DNA of 64,000 nt, from the NCBI RefSeq assembly GCF_013116825.1, contig NZ_JABFNS010000016.1:1-64000 (forward strand). The letters run 5' to 3'. Below the pieces are notes generated by a model. That model searched no databases. It worked only from the letters and a program-made list of their open reading frames with translations, and was not told where the DNA came from. The DNA comes from Myxococcus xanthus. GTDB lineage: Bacteria; Myxococcota; Myxococcia; Myxococcales; Myxococcaceae. A program made the position numbers and the translations under genes. Every line of letters starts with the position of its first letter. Positions within the stretch are counted from its first letter, which is position 1. Of the stretch, positions 21,240 to 30,631 are shown one piece after another.

Positions 21240-22376
21240 ATGTCAGAGACCTCCGCCACCTCCCTGCCAGTCACCGAGCCCTTGCCGGCTCCCGCGCCCG
21301 CCAGGCTGGTGGACGTGGCCAGCCTGTCCATGGAGGCGCTGACGCGCTTCGTGACCGAGGAGCTGGGTGAGCGCGCCTTCCGTGCCCCGCAGATCTACCG
21401 CTGGCTGCACCAGCGCGGTGCCACCTCGTTCGACGAGATGACGGACCTGTCCAAGGTCCTGCGCGAGAAGCTGCGGGCGCGAGCGGAGATCATCCCGCTG
21501 GTGAAGGACGTGGAGCTGCGCAGCATCGACGGCACCATCAAGTACCGGTGGAAGACGCGGGACGGGCGCTACATCGAGTCCGTCTACATGCCCTCCGAGG
21601 ACCGCCGGACGCTGTGCGTGTCCACCCAGGTGGGCTGCGCCATGGCCTGCGGCTTCTGCATGACGGGCACCATGGGGCTCAAGCGCAACCTGACCCCCAG
21701 CGAGATCGTCGCCCAGGTCCACGCGGTGAACCGCGAGGTCCGCAAGAACGAGGGGCACGAGACGCTCCGCCCGCTCTCCAACCTGGTCTTCATGGGGATG
21801 GGGGAGCCGCTGCACAACTTCGAGAACCTGAAGACGGCGCTCGCCATCCTCCAGTCCCAGGATGGACCCAACTTCAGCCACCGTCACATCACGGTCTCCA
21901 CCGTGGGCCTGGTGCCGATGATTGAGCGTTTCGGCAAGGAGACGGACGTCAAGCTGGCCATCTCCCTCAACGCCAGCACGGACGAGCAGCGCAGCAAGAC
22001 GATGCCCGTCAACCGCAAGTGGAACATCGCGGCCTTGCTGGACGCCTGCCGGAAGTTCCCGCTGCGTCAGGGCCGCCGCATCACCTTCGAGTACGTCCTC
22101 ATCAAGGGCTTCAACGACGCGGATGAGGATGCGCACCGGCTCATCGAACTGCTCAAGGGCATCCCGGTGAAGGTGAACCTGATCCCCTACAATGAGAATC
22201 CCGGCCTGGGGTTCCACACCACCGGCGAGGAGCGGGCGGAGGAGTTCCGCGCCATCCTCGCGGACGGCCACGTCGCCGCCTACATCCGCAGGAACCGGGG
22301 CCGGGACATCGCCGGCGCCTGCGGGCAGCTCGCCAATCGCGGCGAGACACAAGCCGGGGCCGATAGTACGACATAA
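21240..22376 (+). CDS. rlmN: 23S rRNA/tRNA adenine-C2 methyltransferase RlmN
   Basis: A 378-residue radical-SAM enzyme that methylates A2503 of 23S rRNA and A37 of some tRNAs. The cluster motif CAMACGFC (Cx3Cx2C) lies near residue 140, preceded by STQVGC; GMGEPLHNFEN is the conserved GEP region, SLNAS follows and the catalytic cysteine of the mechanism lies in RDIAGACGQL near the C-terminus. The frame opens at 21177, but the ATG at 21240 is a better fit to family length; the first ~25 residues are a low-complexity Ser/Thr/Pro/Ala stretch. Confidence 0.94.
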   Translation: MSETSATSLPVTEPLPAPAPARLVDVASLSMEALTRFVTEELGERAFRAPQIYRWLHQRGATSFDEMTDLSKVLREKLRARAEIIPLVKDVELRSIDGTIKYRWKTRDGRYIESVYMPSEDRRTLCVSTQVGCAMACGFCMTGTMGLKRNLTPSEIVAQVHAVNREVRKNEGHETLRPLSNLVFMGMGEPLHNFENLKTALAILQSQDGPNFSHRHITVSTVGLVPMIERFGKETDVKLAISLNASTDEQRSKTMPVNRKWNIAALLDACRKFPLRQGRRITFEYVLIKGFNDADEDAHRLIELLKGIPVKVNLIPYNENPGLGFHTTGEERAEEFRAILADGHVAAYIRRNRGRDIAGACGQLANRGETQAGADSTT

Positions 22377-22390
22377 GTTCCCGAACTTCC

Positions 22391-22420
22391 TTGACAATCC
22401 AACGGGAGCGGCGTTAAGAG
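22391..22420 (+). promoter_or_regulatory. Promoter of the rpsP operon
   Basis: A perfect -35 TTGACA (22391-22396) lies 17 bases before TTAAGAG (22414-22420), a weak -10. The start codon of rpsP follows about 50 bases later. The position suits a growth-regulated ribosomal promoter. Confidence 0.55.
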
Positions 22421-22466
22421 CGCCACCCCTTTCCTAAGACGTTTCCTGTTCGTTGGAGAGCATTCA

Positions 22467-22727
22467 ATGGCCGTTGTCCTCCGTCTTGCCCGCGCGGGCG
22501 TCAAGAAGAAGCCGTACTACCACGTGGTCGCCACCGATTCCCGCAACCCCCGGGACGGCAAGTTCATCGAGGCCGTGGGCGCGTACGACCCGAACCAGGA
22601 GCCGCCGAAGGTGGAGTTCAACGAGGAGCGCCTCAACTACTGGCTGAAGACTGGCGCGACGCCGTCTGAGACCGTTGCGGACCTGATCAAGGTCGCCGGT
22701 AAGGCCAAGCCCGCTCCCGCGGTCTGA
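22467..22727 (+). CDS. rpsP: 30S ribosomal protein S16
   Basis: 86 residues starting MAVVLRLARAGVKKKPYYH and with DSRNPRDGKFIEAVGAYDP, the hallmark of S16. It is first in the conserved rpsP-khpA-rimM-trmD-rplS cluster. Confidence 0.97.
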   Translation: MAVVLRLARAGVKKKPYYHVVATDSRNPRDGKFIEAVGAYDPNQEPPKVEFNEERLNYWLKTGATPSETVADLIKVAGKAKPAPAV

Positions 22728-22738
22728 GCCACGCCCGA

Positions 22739-23023
22739 GTGGACGTGGAGCAGCTTCTCAACTATCTGGCGCGGGCCCTGGTCGATCATCCTGACCAGGT
22801 CAGCCTGCGCATTTCCGAGGCGGAAGGGGCCCGGCTCTTCGAGCTGAAGGTCTCCGCCGAGGACGTCGGCAAGGTCATCGGCCGTGATGGGCGCACCGTG
22901 AATGCCCTCCGGACGCTGCTCAATGCCGCCGCACAGAAGTCCGGGCAGAAGGTCCGCCTGGAGATTCTCGACGACCGGCGCAATGCAGCAGGCGCTCCGG
23001 TCGCGCCGGACTCCTCGCAGTGA
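22739..23023 (+). CDS. khpA: KH-domain RNA-binding protein KhpA
   Basis: 94 residues with one KH domain; the GxxG loop is in VIGRDGRTVNALRTLL. The GTG start at 22739 lies 11 bases after rpsP. KhpA binds structured RNA with KhpB/Jag in Gram-positives. Location between rpsP and rimM is the standard one. Confidence 0.9.
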   Translation: MDVEQLLNYLARALVDHPDQVSLRISEAEGARLFELKVSAEDVGKVIGRDGRTVNALRTLLNAAAQKSGQKVRLEILDDRRNAAGAPVAPDSSQ

Positions 23024-23586
23024 CGGCCACCAGCCCCTATCTGGAGTTGGGATACGTCGCGCGCGCCCACGGGCTGCGTGGCGAGGTCGCCATTCGCGCA
23101 TTGGATCCGGCGTCGGAGACGCTCGACACCGTCGTTCGCATCTGGGTGCGGACGCGCGCCGGTGTGGAGCGGGAAATGCGGCTGGAGGCGCTCCGGCCCA
23201 CGCCCAAGGAGGACATCGTGGTCCTTGAGGGCGTGGCGTCGCGGAACGACGCGGAGGCGCTCGTGGGCGCCAAGGTGTTCGTCTTCCGCGAGGATCTGGA
23301 GCCGCCCGCGGAGGGTGAGTTCTTCCAGGGGGACCTGGTGGGGCTCGAGGCCGTGGACGCCAGCGGGAACGCGTTGGGCCGGGTGGAGGAGATCTGGACC
23401 ACCGGCGAGGTGCCCAACCTGGTCATTCGCGCTTCCGGGCGCGAGGAGCTGGTGGTTCCCTTCGCCGACGAGTTCGTCCCCACCGTGGACCTCGAGGCGC
23501 GGCGCATCGTCATCCATCCGCCCGAATACGTGGAGGCGGGACGCAAGGGCGCCGAGTCAGGTGGAGGCCCGGAGGACGCGGAATGA
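23020..23586 (+). CDS. rimM: 16S rRNA processing protein RimM
   Basis: 188 residues. The N-terminal RimM barrel ([17 protein letters not shown]) is followed by the PRC-barrel domain ([15 protein letters not shown]...VPFADEFVP). It helps 30S maturation at the head region with S19. The GTG start overlaps the khpA stop (GTGA). A charged C-terminal tail ends in acidic residues. Confidence 0.95.
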   Translation: MTATSPYLELGYVARAHGLRGEVAIRALDPASETLDTVVRIWVRTRAGVEREMRLEALRPTPKEDIVVLEGVASRNDAEALVGAKVFVFREDLEPPAEGEFFQGDLVGLEAVDASGNALGRVEEIWTTGEVPNLVIRASGREELVVPFADEFVPTVDLEARRIVIHPPEYVEAGRKGAESGGGPEDAE

Positions 23587-24326
23587 GCCCACCGTATCCG
23601 GTGGAGATCCTCACGTTGTTCCCCGGCATGGTGACCGGTTACCTGGGGGCCAGCATCCTCGGGAAGGCTCAGGAGAAGGGCCTGCTGGCCACCACCATCA
23701 CCGACATCCGCGAGTACGCCGAGGGCAAGCACCGCGTCACCGACGACGCGCCCTACGGCGGTGGCGCCGGAATGGTGATGAAGCCGGAGCCACTGGTCGC
23801 CGCGATTGAGGCGGCCAAGGCGCGGCATCCGGGCGCACGGGTGCTTCTCATGAGCCCCCGAGGGCCCACCTTCACCCAGGCCACTGCGCGTGAGTTGGTC
23901 CGTCACGAGGCGGGCCTCGTCCTGGTCTGCGGCCGCTACGAGGGCGTGGACGAGCGGGTGATGGCGCACCTCGACGGGGAGCTGTCCCTGGGGGACTTCG
24001 TTCTCACGGGCGGCGAGCTGGCGGCCATGACGGTGGTGGACGCGGTGGCGCGGCTGGTGCCCGGGGTGCTGGGCAACGTGGACTCGTCCGTCACGGAGAG
24101 CTTCGAGGAAGGCCTGCTGGAGCATCCTCAGTACACCCGACCGCCTGTCTTCCGGGGCGTCGAGGTGCCGGCTGCCCTGCAGTCCGGCGACCATGCTCGG
24201 ATTGCCCGCTGGAGGCGCTGGAAGTCGTTGGTGCTCACCCATGAGCGCCGTCCGGACCTGTATGCCCGCGTGGTGTTGTCGAAGGCCGACCAGAAACTTC
24301 TGGCCCGGCGGGAGGAAGAGCTGTAA
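23583..24326 (+). CDS. trmD: tRNA (guanine37-N1)-methyltransferase TrmD
   Basis: 247 residues of the trefoil-knot SPOUT type. Visible are [38 protein letters not shown] and [21 protein letters not shown], which form the SAM-binding knot and tRNA site. It overlaps rimM by four bases (ATGA). Confidence 0.97.
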   Translation: MSPPYPVEILTLFPGMVTGYLGASILGKAQEKGLLATTITDIREYAEGKHRVTDDAPYGGGAGMVMKPEPLVAAIEAAKARHPGARVLLMSPRGPTFTQATARELVRHEAGLVLVCGRYEGVDERVMAHLDGELSLGDFVLTGGELAAMTVVDAVARLVPGVLGNVDSSVTESFEEGLLEHPQYTRPPVFRGVEVPAALQSGDHARIARWRRWKSLVLTHERRPDLYARVVLSKADQKLLARREEEL

Positions 24327-24361
24327 CCCTGAGCGTTGCTAGCGGGTTGGATCAACAGGGC

Positions 24362-24390
24362 TTGTCCGACACCGCTCTCTCTGTTAGTAC
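24362..24390 (+). promoter_or_regulatory. Possible internal promoter before rplS
   Basis: TTGTCC (24362-24367), a 17-base spacer and TAGTAC (24385-24390) lie between trmD and rplS. The 116-base gap, unusually wide for this cluster, leaves room for separate expression of L19. Confidence 0.35.
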
Positions 24391-24442
24391 GGCCCGCTCT
24401 TCACGCGACCATCGCGTCAGTTCAAGTTTTCCGGAGTTTGTC

Positions 24443-24826
24443 ATGCGCAACGCCGCCATTCAGCACATCGAGGCCAAGTTCCTGCGCCAGGATGTCACCG
24501 TGTTCAATACGGGTGATTCCGTGCGCGTCCACTGGAAGGTCAAGGAGGGCGAGAAGGAGCGCGTGCAGGCGTTCGAGGGCATCGTCATCCGGAAGACCAA
24601 GGGCAACCACCGCGCGACGTTCACGGTGCGCAAGCTCTCCTTCGGCGTCGGCGTGGAGCGCGTGTTCCCGCTGCACAGCCCCCGCTACGAGAAGATCGAG
24701 GTCCTGTCGCGCGGTGACGTGAACCGCAAGCGCCTGTTCTACCTCCGCGACCTCAAGGGCAAGGCGGCGCGCGTCGACGTCATCGAAGAGCCGAAGCCGT
24801 CCAAGAAGGCCGCCTCGGCCTCCTGA
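24443..24826 (+). CDS. rplS: 50S ribosomal protein L19
   Basis: 127 residues. The conserved L19 core is [20 protein letters not shown], then [10 protein letters not shown] and [12 protein letters not shown]. The frame opens at 24347, but the ATG at 24443 with GGAG seven bases upstream starts at the family N-terminus. A Lys/Ala tail extends the C-terminus. A strong terminator follows. Confidence 0.95.
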   Translation: MRNAAIQHIEAKFLRQDVTVFNTGDSVRVHWKVKEGEKERVQAFEGIVIRKTKGNHRATFTVRKLSFGVGVERVFPLHSPRYEKIEVLSRGDVNRKRLFYLRDLKGKAARVDVIEEPKPSKKAASAS

Positions 24827-24853
24827 GCGCTTCCAGCGCCTGTGCAGTGAAAA

Positions 24854-24883
24854 GGAGCGTCCGATCCCGGACGCTCCTTTTTT
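24854..24883 (+). terminator. Strong intrinsic terminator of the rpsP-rplS operon
   Basis: A perfect 10-bp stem, GGAGCGTCCG (24854-24863) with CGGACGCTCC (24868-24877), has a four-base loop and is followed by six Ts. It is one of the clearest terminators in the window. Confidence 0.93.
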
Positions 24884-24907
24884 CATTCGCGCTAACATGC
24901 GCGAGCC

Positions 24908-26809
24908 ATGCAATTCGCCGAAGTCGCCGTCCAGAACGTCCGCGGTTTCTCCCCCGCGGGGCGCTTTGCCCTGAAGGCGGGATACCTCGTCCTCAAGCCG
25001 CCCTCGGCGGAGTCGAGTCCCCTGGCGGGCCTCTCCCTCGCGCTGCTCTTCGCGGATGGGCGTGGCACTGACGCCAGCTTCATCGCCGCCGGTGCGAAGT
25101 CAGGCAAGGCGGCCCTGACGTTCATCGGAGTGGATGGCGTGACGTACCGCGTGCTGCGCGACCTCGGCGGCTCCGGGACGTTGCACCGGATGAGTCCCAC
25201 GACGCAGCAGCCGGAGCTCGTCTCGTCGGATGCGTCGGAGATCAGCCAGTTCCTTCGCGGACAGGCGGGGCTTCCACCCAAGACCACATTCGAGCAGGTG
25301 TACTGCCTCCAGCCCGGGCAGTTTCCCTCGCGGCGCCCGAGGAGGGCCGCTGCCGCCGCGGTGAAGGTGGACCCCAGGACGTCCGGCCGGTACCCGTCCC
25401 TGGCGTCCGCGTCCACCGTGTTGCCCGCGGAGGACATCCCCGCCGCCGAGGCGAAGCTGCGCGCGCTGGAGCAGGAGCTGGCAGCCAGCACGGAGGTGGA
25501 CGGCCTTCAGTTCAAGGCGGACGGCGTGGCGTCCCAGCTCTTCGACGCCGAGCAGAAGCTGAAGGGTACCGAGGGGCTCAAGGTGGCCATCTCAGAGGCC
25601 CAGGCCGCCTGGCGCGCGGCGCCGACGCCCGAGTCCCTGGGGCTGCCTCAGGACATCGTGAACCGCCTGAAGCGCCACCCCAAGGTGATTGCCCGTCGTG
25701 ACGAGGCCCTGGCGCGCCTCAACGCGGACCGGGAGAATGAGGCCGAGGCGCGTCCCGCGTCGGTGCCTCCCCTGACGAAGAACATGGGGTTCTGGGCTGG
25801 CCTGGGGGCTGGCGTGTTGTTCCTGGCGCTGGCAGTGGGGCTGGGTTTTGGGGTGGACCGGACCTTCCGCTACCTGGCGCTGCTGGACATCCCGGCCTTC
25901 GGCGTCGCCGCTTTCCTGGCGCTTCGCTACGTGGATGACCTGCAGAAGGCCACGCGACAAGGCAGCAAGGAGAGTCGCTTCGACATCCGGGAGAAGAAGA
26001 TCCTCGAAGAGTACGAAGCGGAAGCCGCGCCGCTGCGCATGGCGCAGAAGGCACTCGACGTGGAGGAAATGGACGCCATCGCGCCGGCCCTGGAGCGCAA
26101 GGAGCTGCTGGCCGCGCGGGTGGCCGAACTGCAGGACCAACTACAGACGATGGAGTCGGATCCGGACTACCTCGCGGCGGCCGCCCAGGTTCAGTCGCTG
26201 AAGGCGGAGGCGGAGGCGCTCAACGAGGAGCTCACGCAGAAGGGGACGTACGTCCGCGACGTACGCGAGGTGGAGCGCGAGATGGGCCGGCTGAAGGAGT
26301 CCATTGCCCTGGCCAAGGCGCCGCCGCCGCCGGCCGCGCCGGGCCCAGATGGCTCCGTGCCCGTGGAGACGCTGGAGGATCCGTCGCCGGTGTTGCTGTC
26401 GCAGGCGGCGGACGTGTTCACCACGGACATCCTGTCCGTGCAGGCGATGCTGAAGGAGCGCTGCGTCCAGTACCTCACCGCGCTCACGGACCGGCGGTAC
26501 CAGGGCATCGAGTGGGACCGCGAGGGCAAGGGCTTCGCCCTGGCCGCGGGCCGGCGGGTGCCGGTGGGCGAGCTCCCCGCGAAGGACCTGGACCTGTACT
26601 ACCTGGCCCTGCGGATGACGGTGGTGGAGAAGGCGAGCGCCCGCGTGAAGCGTCCCTTCCTGCTGGAGGACGTCTTCACGGGAATGGAGGAGGTGAAGCT
26701 GCCCCTCATCGCCCGCATGCTGAAGCACCTGGGCACGCTGACGCAGGTGTTGCACGTCACCTCGCACCCGGGCTTCGCGCAGATGTCGGACGGGCCCGTT
26801 AACGTCTGA
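24908..26809 (+). CDS. SMC/RecF-like ATPase relative with transmembrane helices
   Basis: A 633-residue protein with the layout of a coiled-coil ABC ATPase such as YhaN or RecF. The N-terminal lobe (1-170) has strand-rich sequence, but where a Walker A (GxxGxGKS/T) should stand there is only a segment around FADGRGTDASFIAA, so the P-loop appears lost. Coiled-coil stretches lie at ~173-230 and ~345-480. Two hydrophobic helices at ~293-316 and ~320-341 split the arms. The C-terminal lobe keeps ELPAKDLDLYYLALRM, a signature-like helix, and RPFLLEDVFTGMEE, a Walker B-like strand, then a VTSHPG switch-like His. It starts just after the rplS terminator. The function is unknown. Confidence 0.6.
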   Translation: MQFAEVAVQNVRGFSPAGRFALKAGYLVLKPPSAESSPLAGLSLALLFADGRGTDASFIAAGAKSGKAALTFIGVDGVTYRVLRDLGGSGTLHRMSPTTQQPELVSSDASEISQFLRGQAGLPPKTTFEQVYCLQPGQFPSRRPRRAAAAAVKVDPRTSGRYPSLASASTVLPAEDIPAAEAKLRALEQELAASTEVDGLQFKADGVASQLFDAEQKLKGTEGLKVAISEAQAAWRAAPTPESLGLPQDIVNRLKRHPKVIARRDEALARLNADRENEAEARPASVPPLTKNMGFWAGLGAGVLFLALAVGLGFGVDRTFRYLALLDIPAFGVAAFLALRYVDDLQKATRQGSKESRFDIREKKILEEYEAEAAPLRMAQKALDVEEMDAIAPALERKELLAARVAELQDQLQTMESDPDYLAAAAQVQSLKAEAEALNEELTQKGTYVRDVREVEREMGRLKESIALAKAPPPPAAPGPDGSVPVETLEDPSPVLLSQAADVFTTDILSVQAMLKERCVQYLTALTDRRYQGIEWDREGKGFALAAGRRVPVGELPAKDLDLYYLALRMTVVEKASARVKRPFLLEDVFTGMEEVKLPLIARMLKHLGTLTQVLHVTSHPGFAQMSDGPVNV

Positions 26810-26860
26810 GGCGACGTGGCGGGTTGCCTCCAGGGGGGAGGTCCGTCAGGGGAGGGGTGG

Positions 26861-27241
26861 ATGCGACGGGCGGCGCCGGCTGAGCGACGGGCGTATGGGA
26901 ATGCGGGGGAGGAGGCGGCGGTGCGCTTCCTGGAGGCACAGGGCTGGCGGGTGCGGCATCGCAACTGGACCTGTCGCTTCGGGGAACTGGACGTGGTCGC
27001 TGAACGTGACGACCTGGTGTGCTTCGTGGAAGTGCGGATGCGCTCCACGGCCACCTGGGGCGACCCCTCCCACAGCGTGTCTTTCGCCAAGCAGCGCCGG
27101 GTGGTGAAGGCGGCGCTTCGGTACCTGTTCGCGCATGACTTGCGTGGACGGATGTTCCGTTTCGACGTGATTTCGGTGGTGGGGCGCGGGGAGCGCGCCA
27201 CCCTAGAGCACATCCCTGGCGCCTTCGACGCGGGGATGTGA
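26861..27241 (+). CDS. yraN: YraN/UPF0102 family endonuclease-like protein
   Basis: 126 residues of the restriction-endonuclease fold. The motif FGELDVVAERDDLVCFVEVRMR matches the E-x-D...E-V-K core of the UPF0102 family, with Arg in place of the usual Lys (VEVR). The ATG at 26861 has GGGAGGGG upstream; an earlier GTG at 26816 is possible. YraN commonly neighbours rsmI, as here. Its biological role is not settled. Confidence 0.85.
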   Translation: MRRAAPAERRAYGNAGEEAAVRFLEAQGWRVRHRNWTCRFGELDVVAERDDLVCFVEVRMRSTATWGDPSHSVSFAKQRRVVKAALRYLFAHDLRGRMFRFDVISVVGRGERATLEHIPGAFDAGM

Positions 27242-27253
27242 GAGGACGACGCC

Positions 27254-28084
27254 ATGGCTGGAACGCTCTATCTGGTGGCGACGCCCATCGGGAACCTGGG
27301 GGACGTCACGTCGCGCGCGTTGGAGACCCTGCGCGCGGTGCGCTTCATCGCGTGTGAGGACACGCGGCACTCACGGGTGCTGCTCGACCACTTCGGCATT
27401 GGCGGGAAGGACCTGGTGAGCCTGCCTGCCTTCGCGGAAGGGCAGCGAGCCGGACGCATCCTGGACCGGATTGGGGAGGGGGAGGACTGCGCGCTCGTCA
27501 CTGACGCGGGCAGCCCCGCCATCAGTGACCCGGGCGAGAAGCTGGTGGCCGAAGCGCTGGAGCGCGGATTGAACGTCGTGCCGGTGCCAGGCCCCACGGC
27601 GCTGGTCGCGGCGCTGAGCGCCTCTGGATTGCCCACGGGGCGCTTCCACTTCCTGGGCTTCCTCCCGCGCAAGGGCGCCGAGCGCCGGGCCATGCTGGAG
27701 GAGGTGGCGCAGCTGTCGGCCACCCTGGTGCTCTATGAGTCCCCACGCCGCCTGTCGGAGACGTTGCCGGACCTGCTCGACGCCTGGGGCGACCGGCGCG
27801 CGTGCGTGGCGCGGGAGCTGACGAAGCTGCACGAGGAGTTCGCCAGGGGCACCTTGTCCGAACTGGCCGCGCGCTATGCGGCGGAAGAGCCCCGCGGCGA
27901 GGTGGTGGTGCTGGTGGAGGGCCGCACCGGCGAGACGCGCTGGTCCGAGGAGGAATTGCGCCGGGCCTTGGAGGAGGGGTTGTCGCGCGGCGAGAAGCTC
28001 AAGGCGCTGAGCACCGAGCTGGCCCGCCGCGCGGGCTGGGCCGGTCAGGACGTCTACCGGCTGGGGCTCTCGTTGAAGCGCTGA
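27254..28084 (+). CDS. rsmI: 16S rRNA 2'-O-ribose C1402 methyltransferase RsmI
   Basis: 276 residues of the tetrapyrrole-methylase fold. Diagnostic segments are GTLYLVATPIGNLGDVTSRA, CEDTRHSRVLLDHFGI, LVTDAGSPAISDPGEKLV and PGPTALVAALSASGLP. It modifies C1402 in the decoding centre. It starts 13 bases after yraN and is followed by a hairpin. Confidence 0.96.
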   Translation: MAGTLYLVATPIGNLGDVTSRALETLRAVRFIACEDTRHSRVLLDHFGIGGKDLVSLPAFAEGQRAGRILDRIGEGEDCALVTDAGSPAISDPGEKLVAEALERGLNVVPVPGPTALVAALSASGLPTGRFHFLGFLPRKGAERRAMLEEVAQLSATLVLYESPRRLSETLPDLLDAWGDRRACVARELTKLHEEFARGTLSELAARYAAEEPRGEVVVLVEGRTGETRWSEEELRRALEEGLSRGEKLKALSTELARRAGWAGQDVYRLGLSLKR

Positions 28085-28091
28085 GGCTCCT

Positions 28092-28117
28092 GGTGGGCGC
28101 CGTCATCGGCGCCCACC
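28092..28117. terminator. Bidirectional hairpin between rsmI and the barrel gene
   Basis: A perfect 11-bp stem (28092-28102 with 28107-28117) with a TCAT loop lies between two converging genes. There is no long T-run on either side. Confidence 0.6.
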
Positions 28118-28125
28118 GGGCCGCG

Positions 28126-29421
28126 CTAGAAGCTGAACGTGGCGCTCAGGTCGAAGCGGAACGTGGTGCTCTCCACCGCGAGGAAGCGGCGAGACACCAG
28201 GTCATAGCGCCAGTCGAAGTTGGGGTTGAGGTCGGGCGAGCCGGGCTGCGTGTCCACGCCGCCGTCGTTGTTCGCGTCACGCCCCGGCTCCTCGGCGGTG
28301 AGGGCGTGGTTGGTGTTGTAGAGGAACATGCCGGACGCGCGAATCTGGAAGGCCTGCGACGCGTTCGCGGTGACGCCCAGCATGCCACCCACCTGGAAGT
28401 AGTCCTCGGAGGTGAGCAGCTTGCGCAGGGCGGCGCTCAGCTCGTTGTAGTAGCGGCCGCTGCCCACGTAGTTGCCAATGCCTCGGACGTCCAGGGCGAA
28501 GCGCTGTGACTTCGCCGGCCGGTTGAAGGGCACCAGCTCCACGCCGAAGAGCATGCCCGCGGTGTGGGGGGCGTTGATGCCCGTCTCCTTGCGGTTCCAC
28601 GGGCCCGTGAAGCAGTTGTCCGGGGCGCCCAGGTTGTCCGGGTTGGAGTCCTTCTGGGCGCAATTGGAGTAGGCGCCCGGACCGCGCACGGGGATGGTGT
28701 AGTGCGCCTTGAAGTACGGCTCGGCCGCGCCGATGCGGCGCGAGAAGGCCGTGTAGAGCTGGTACTTGTGGACGCGGTCGCCAATGTTGCCGCGGCTGTC
28801 CGAGTTGGTGGTGTCCGCGGCCGCGTCACGCAGCTTCGCGGTGGGGGCCTCGTACTCCAGGCCGACAATCCAGGTGGGCTTCGTCTCGTCCTTCTCCTGG
28901 TTGAAGAAGGCGTAGGCCAGGCCGAAGCGCATGTTGCCCAGGCCGCCGCGGAAGCTCTCCTGCGGTACGTCGAACAGGGCGCTTCCCGGTGCCGAGCCCT
29001 CCAGGCACCCCGGGATGACGGAGCCGTTGGCGTTCAGGCAGTTGTTGGTGATGGTGGACGTCTCGGGCGACGAGTTGGACGTGAAGTCCCAACGCTCGTT
29101 CTGCGAGAAGACGACGGGCAGGGCGAAGGAGAACTCCAGGTCCCTGTAGAGGCCGACGGACAGCTCCAGGTTGAGCCGGGCGTCCACGCCCTTGTACCAG
29201 AGCTCCGACGCATCCCGCCGGCCCGCCGGTTGCCCGGCGGGGGCCAACTGCTCGCGGACGATCTTCGCGCGGTTCTGCGTGCGCTCGAAGCCGACGTCGA
29301 TGAAGAGGTCGAACGGGTCGTCCTCCTCGAGCGACGACGCAATCCGGGTGATGTCCGCCGCGGTGGCCGCGAACGGCGCGCCCAGCGTCAGCGCGGCAAG
29401 TACGACGCGAAGCCTGTGCAT
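28126..29421 (-). CDS. Outer-membrane beta-barrel protein, function unknown
   Basis: 431 residues. A signal peptide (MHRLRVVLAALTLGAPFAATAA) is followed by alternating amphipathic strands rich in aromatic residues (LNLELSVGLYRDLEFSFALP, WIVGLEYEAP, RFALDVRG) and it ends in ...RFDLSATFSF, a C-terminal Phe typical of outer-membrane barrels. I recognise no specific family. Three segments with paired cysteines lie in the predicted loops (NNCLN...PGCLEG; SNCAQK...DNCFTG). It is the last gene of the minus-strand run that starts with encB, 96 bases after the M23 gene. Confidence 0.7.
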   Translation of the reverse strand: MHRLRVVLAALTLGAPFAATAADITRIASSLEEDDPFDLFIDVGFERTQNRAKIVREQLAPAGQPAGRRDASELWYKGVDARLNLELSVGLYRDLEFSFALPVVFSQNERWDFTSNSSPETSTITNNCLNANGSVIPGCLEGSAPGSALFDVPQESFRGGLGNMRFGLAYAFFNQEKDETKPTWIVGLEYEAPTAKLRDAAADTTNSDSRGNIGDRVHKYQLYTAFSRRIGAAEPYFKAHYTIPVRGPGAYSNCAQKDSNPDNLGAPDNCFTGPWNRKETGINAPHTAGMLFGVELVPFNRPAKSQRFALDVRGIGNYVGSGRYYNELSAALRKLLTSEDYFQVGGMLGVTANASQAFQIRASGMFLYNTNHALTAEEPGRDANNDGGVDTQPGSPDLNPNFDWRYDLVSRRFLAVESTTFRFDLSATFSF

Positions 29422-29517
29422 CCGACCTCCGACGGCAAATCTCCCCGGCCTTCCGGCAAGCCCGGGGGGCTTCCAGCTAGCCGTGCCGTCGAAGGAGTGT
29501 CAAGAAACGGGTGGCTT

Positions 29518-30555
29518 TTACTTGCCGGCCACCACGGACCCGCTCAGCAACCCGTCCATCCGGCGCACCTCCGCCTCGAAACCCGTCCGGTGCTGCGCGG
29601 CCAGTGAGCGGCGGTAGGTCTTGTGCTGGTCGTAGGGGTCCAGAACCCGGTCATCCTGCGTCATGAGCTGGTAGTGGAGGTGGGGTGCGAAGCTGCGGCC
29701 CGTGTTGCCGCTCTTGGCGATGACTTGCCCCACGGAGAACCGGGTGCCCGGCTTGACGCTCTTGTCCACTTCGTCCAGGTGGAGGAAGAGCGCGCGGCGC
29801 CCCTTGCCGCCCGACTCCACCAACTCAATGCAGTTGCCGTTGCTGCTGAAGTTCCAGTTCTTCCGCTTCACCACGCCGTTGAAGGGGGCCTTGATGGGCG
29901 TGCCGACCGGGGTGCGGAAGTCCACGCCCTTGTGCTTGCGGCCGTCGCGAAGCAGGGACGTCACCTGCTCGTAGTCGTCGATGGGGGAGCGCTCCAGCCT
30001 CAGCTCCAGCTCGTCGCCGCCGGGCAGGTAGTACCGGGCATTGGGCTCGCCGTTGGCCTGGTAGCGGTACGCGCTCATCGTCTTGCCCAGCTTGGCGCTG
30101 GTGAAGCGCACCGCGTGCACCAGGGGCTCCTCGTTGGTGCGGCGCTGGTAGAGCACCTCCAGCGTGTCGCCGCGGAGAATCTCCCCGGGCACGGAGACCC
30201 ACCACACCAGGGTGCGCGTCACCACCTGCGCCAGCGCCGGACCCACATCCGAGCCAGCGGCGTTGACGAGCGCGGTCTCCAGGGGGCCGTTGATGCTCAC
30301 CGATACGCGCTCCAGGCCCGCGGCCTTCACCGGGTCCGTGGCCACGGGCGCCGGCGTGGGCGCCGCGGCGACGGTGCCCGCGTCGGGGACTGCGTCGGGC
30401 ATCTGCGCCGCGGCCTCTTCCGTCGCCTGAACCATCCGCTGCTTCCACCACCACACCCCGCCGGCGGCACCGCCGAGGATGAGTGACACGGCGACCACCG
30501 TGCCGAAGGGACTGCGCTTCGGAGGGGCACCGAGTGTGGGAAGGTTCGGCCGCAT
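29518..30555 (-). CDS. M23 (LytM) family metallopeptidase, membrane anchored
   Basis: 345 residues from the ATG at 30555, which has GGGAG seven bases upstream; the frame reaches 30684 but that overlaps the response-regulator gene. A hydrophobic anchor (VVAVSLILGGAAGGVWWW) lies near residues 18-38, then an Ala/Pro linker, an OapA/LysM-like middle and the LytM domain. The zinc residues are H and D in RKHKGVDFRTPVG and the final HLHYQL, so it looks catalytically intact. It would cut peptidoglycan cross-links in the periplasm. The neighbouring regulator and barrel suggest envelope remodelling. Confidence 0.85.
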   Translation of the reverse strand: MRPNLPTLGAPPKRSPFGTVVAVSLILGGAAGGVWWWKQRMVQATEEAAAQMPDAVPDAGTVAAAPTPAPVATDPVKAAGLERVSVSINGPLETALVNAAGSDVGPALAQVVTRTLVWWVSVPGEILRGDTLEVLYQRRTNEEPLVHAVRFTSAKLGKTMSAYRYQANGEPNARYYLPGGDELELRLERSPIDDYEQVTSLLRDGRKHKGVDFRTPVGTPIKAPFNGVVKRKNWNFSSNGNCIELVESGGKGRRALFLHLDEVDKSVKPGTRFSVGQVIAKSGNTGRSFAPHLHYQLMTQDDRVLDPYDQHKTYRRSLAAQHRTGFEAEVRRMDGLLSGSVVAGK

Positions 30556-30631
30556 ACAAGCTCCCTGAGTTGGAATGGGTGGGCGGGCCCGGAACCGACG
30601 CGCGCGAAGCGGAATTCCGCTTCCTCGCGGT

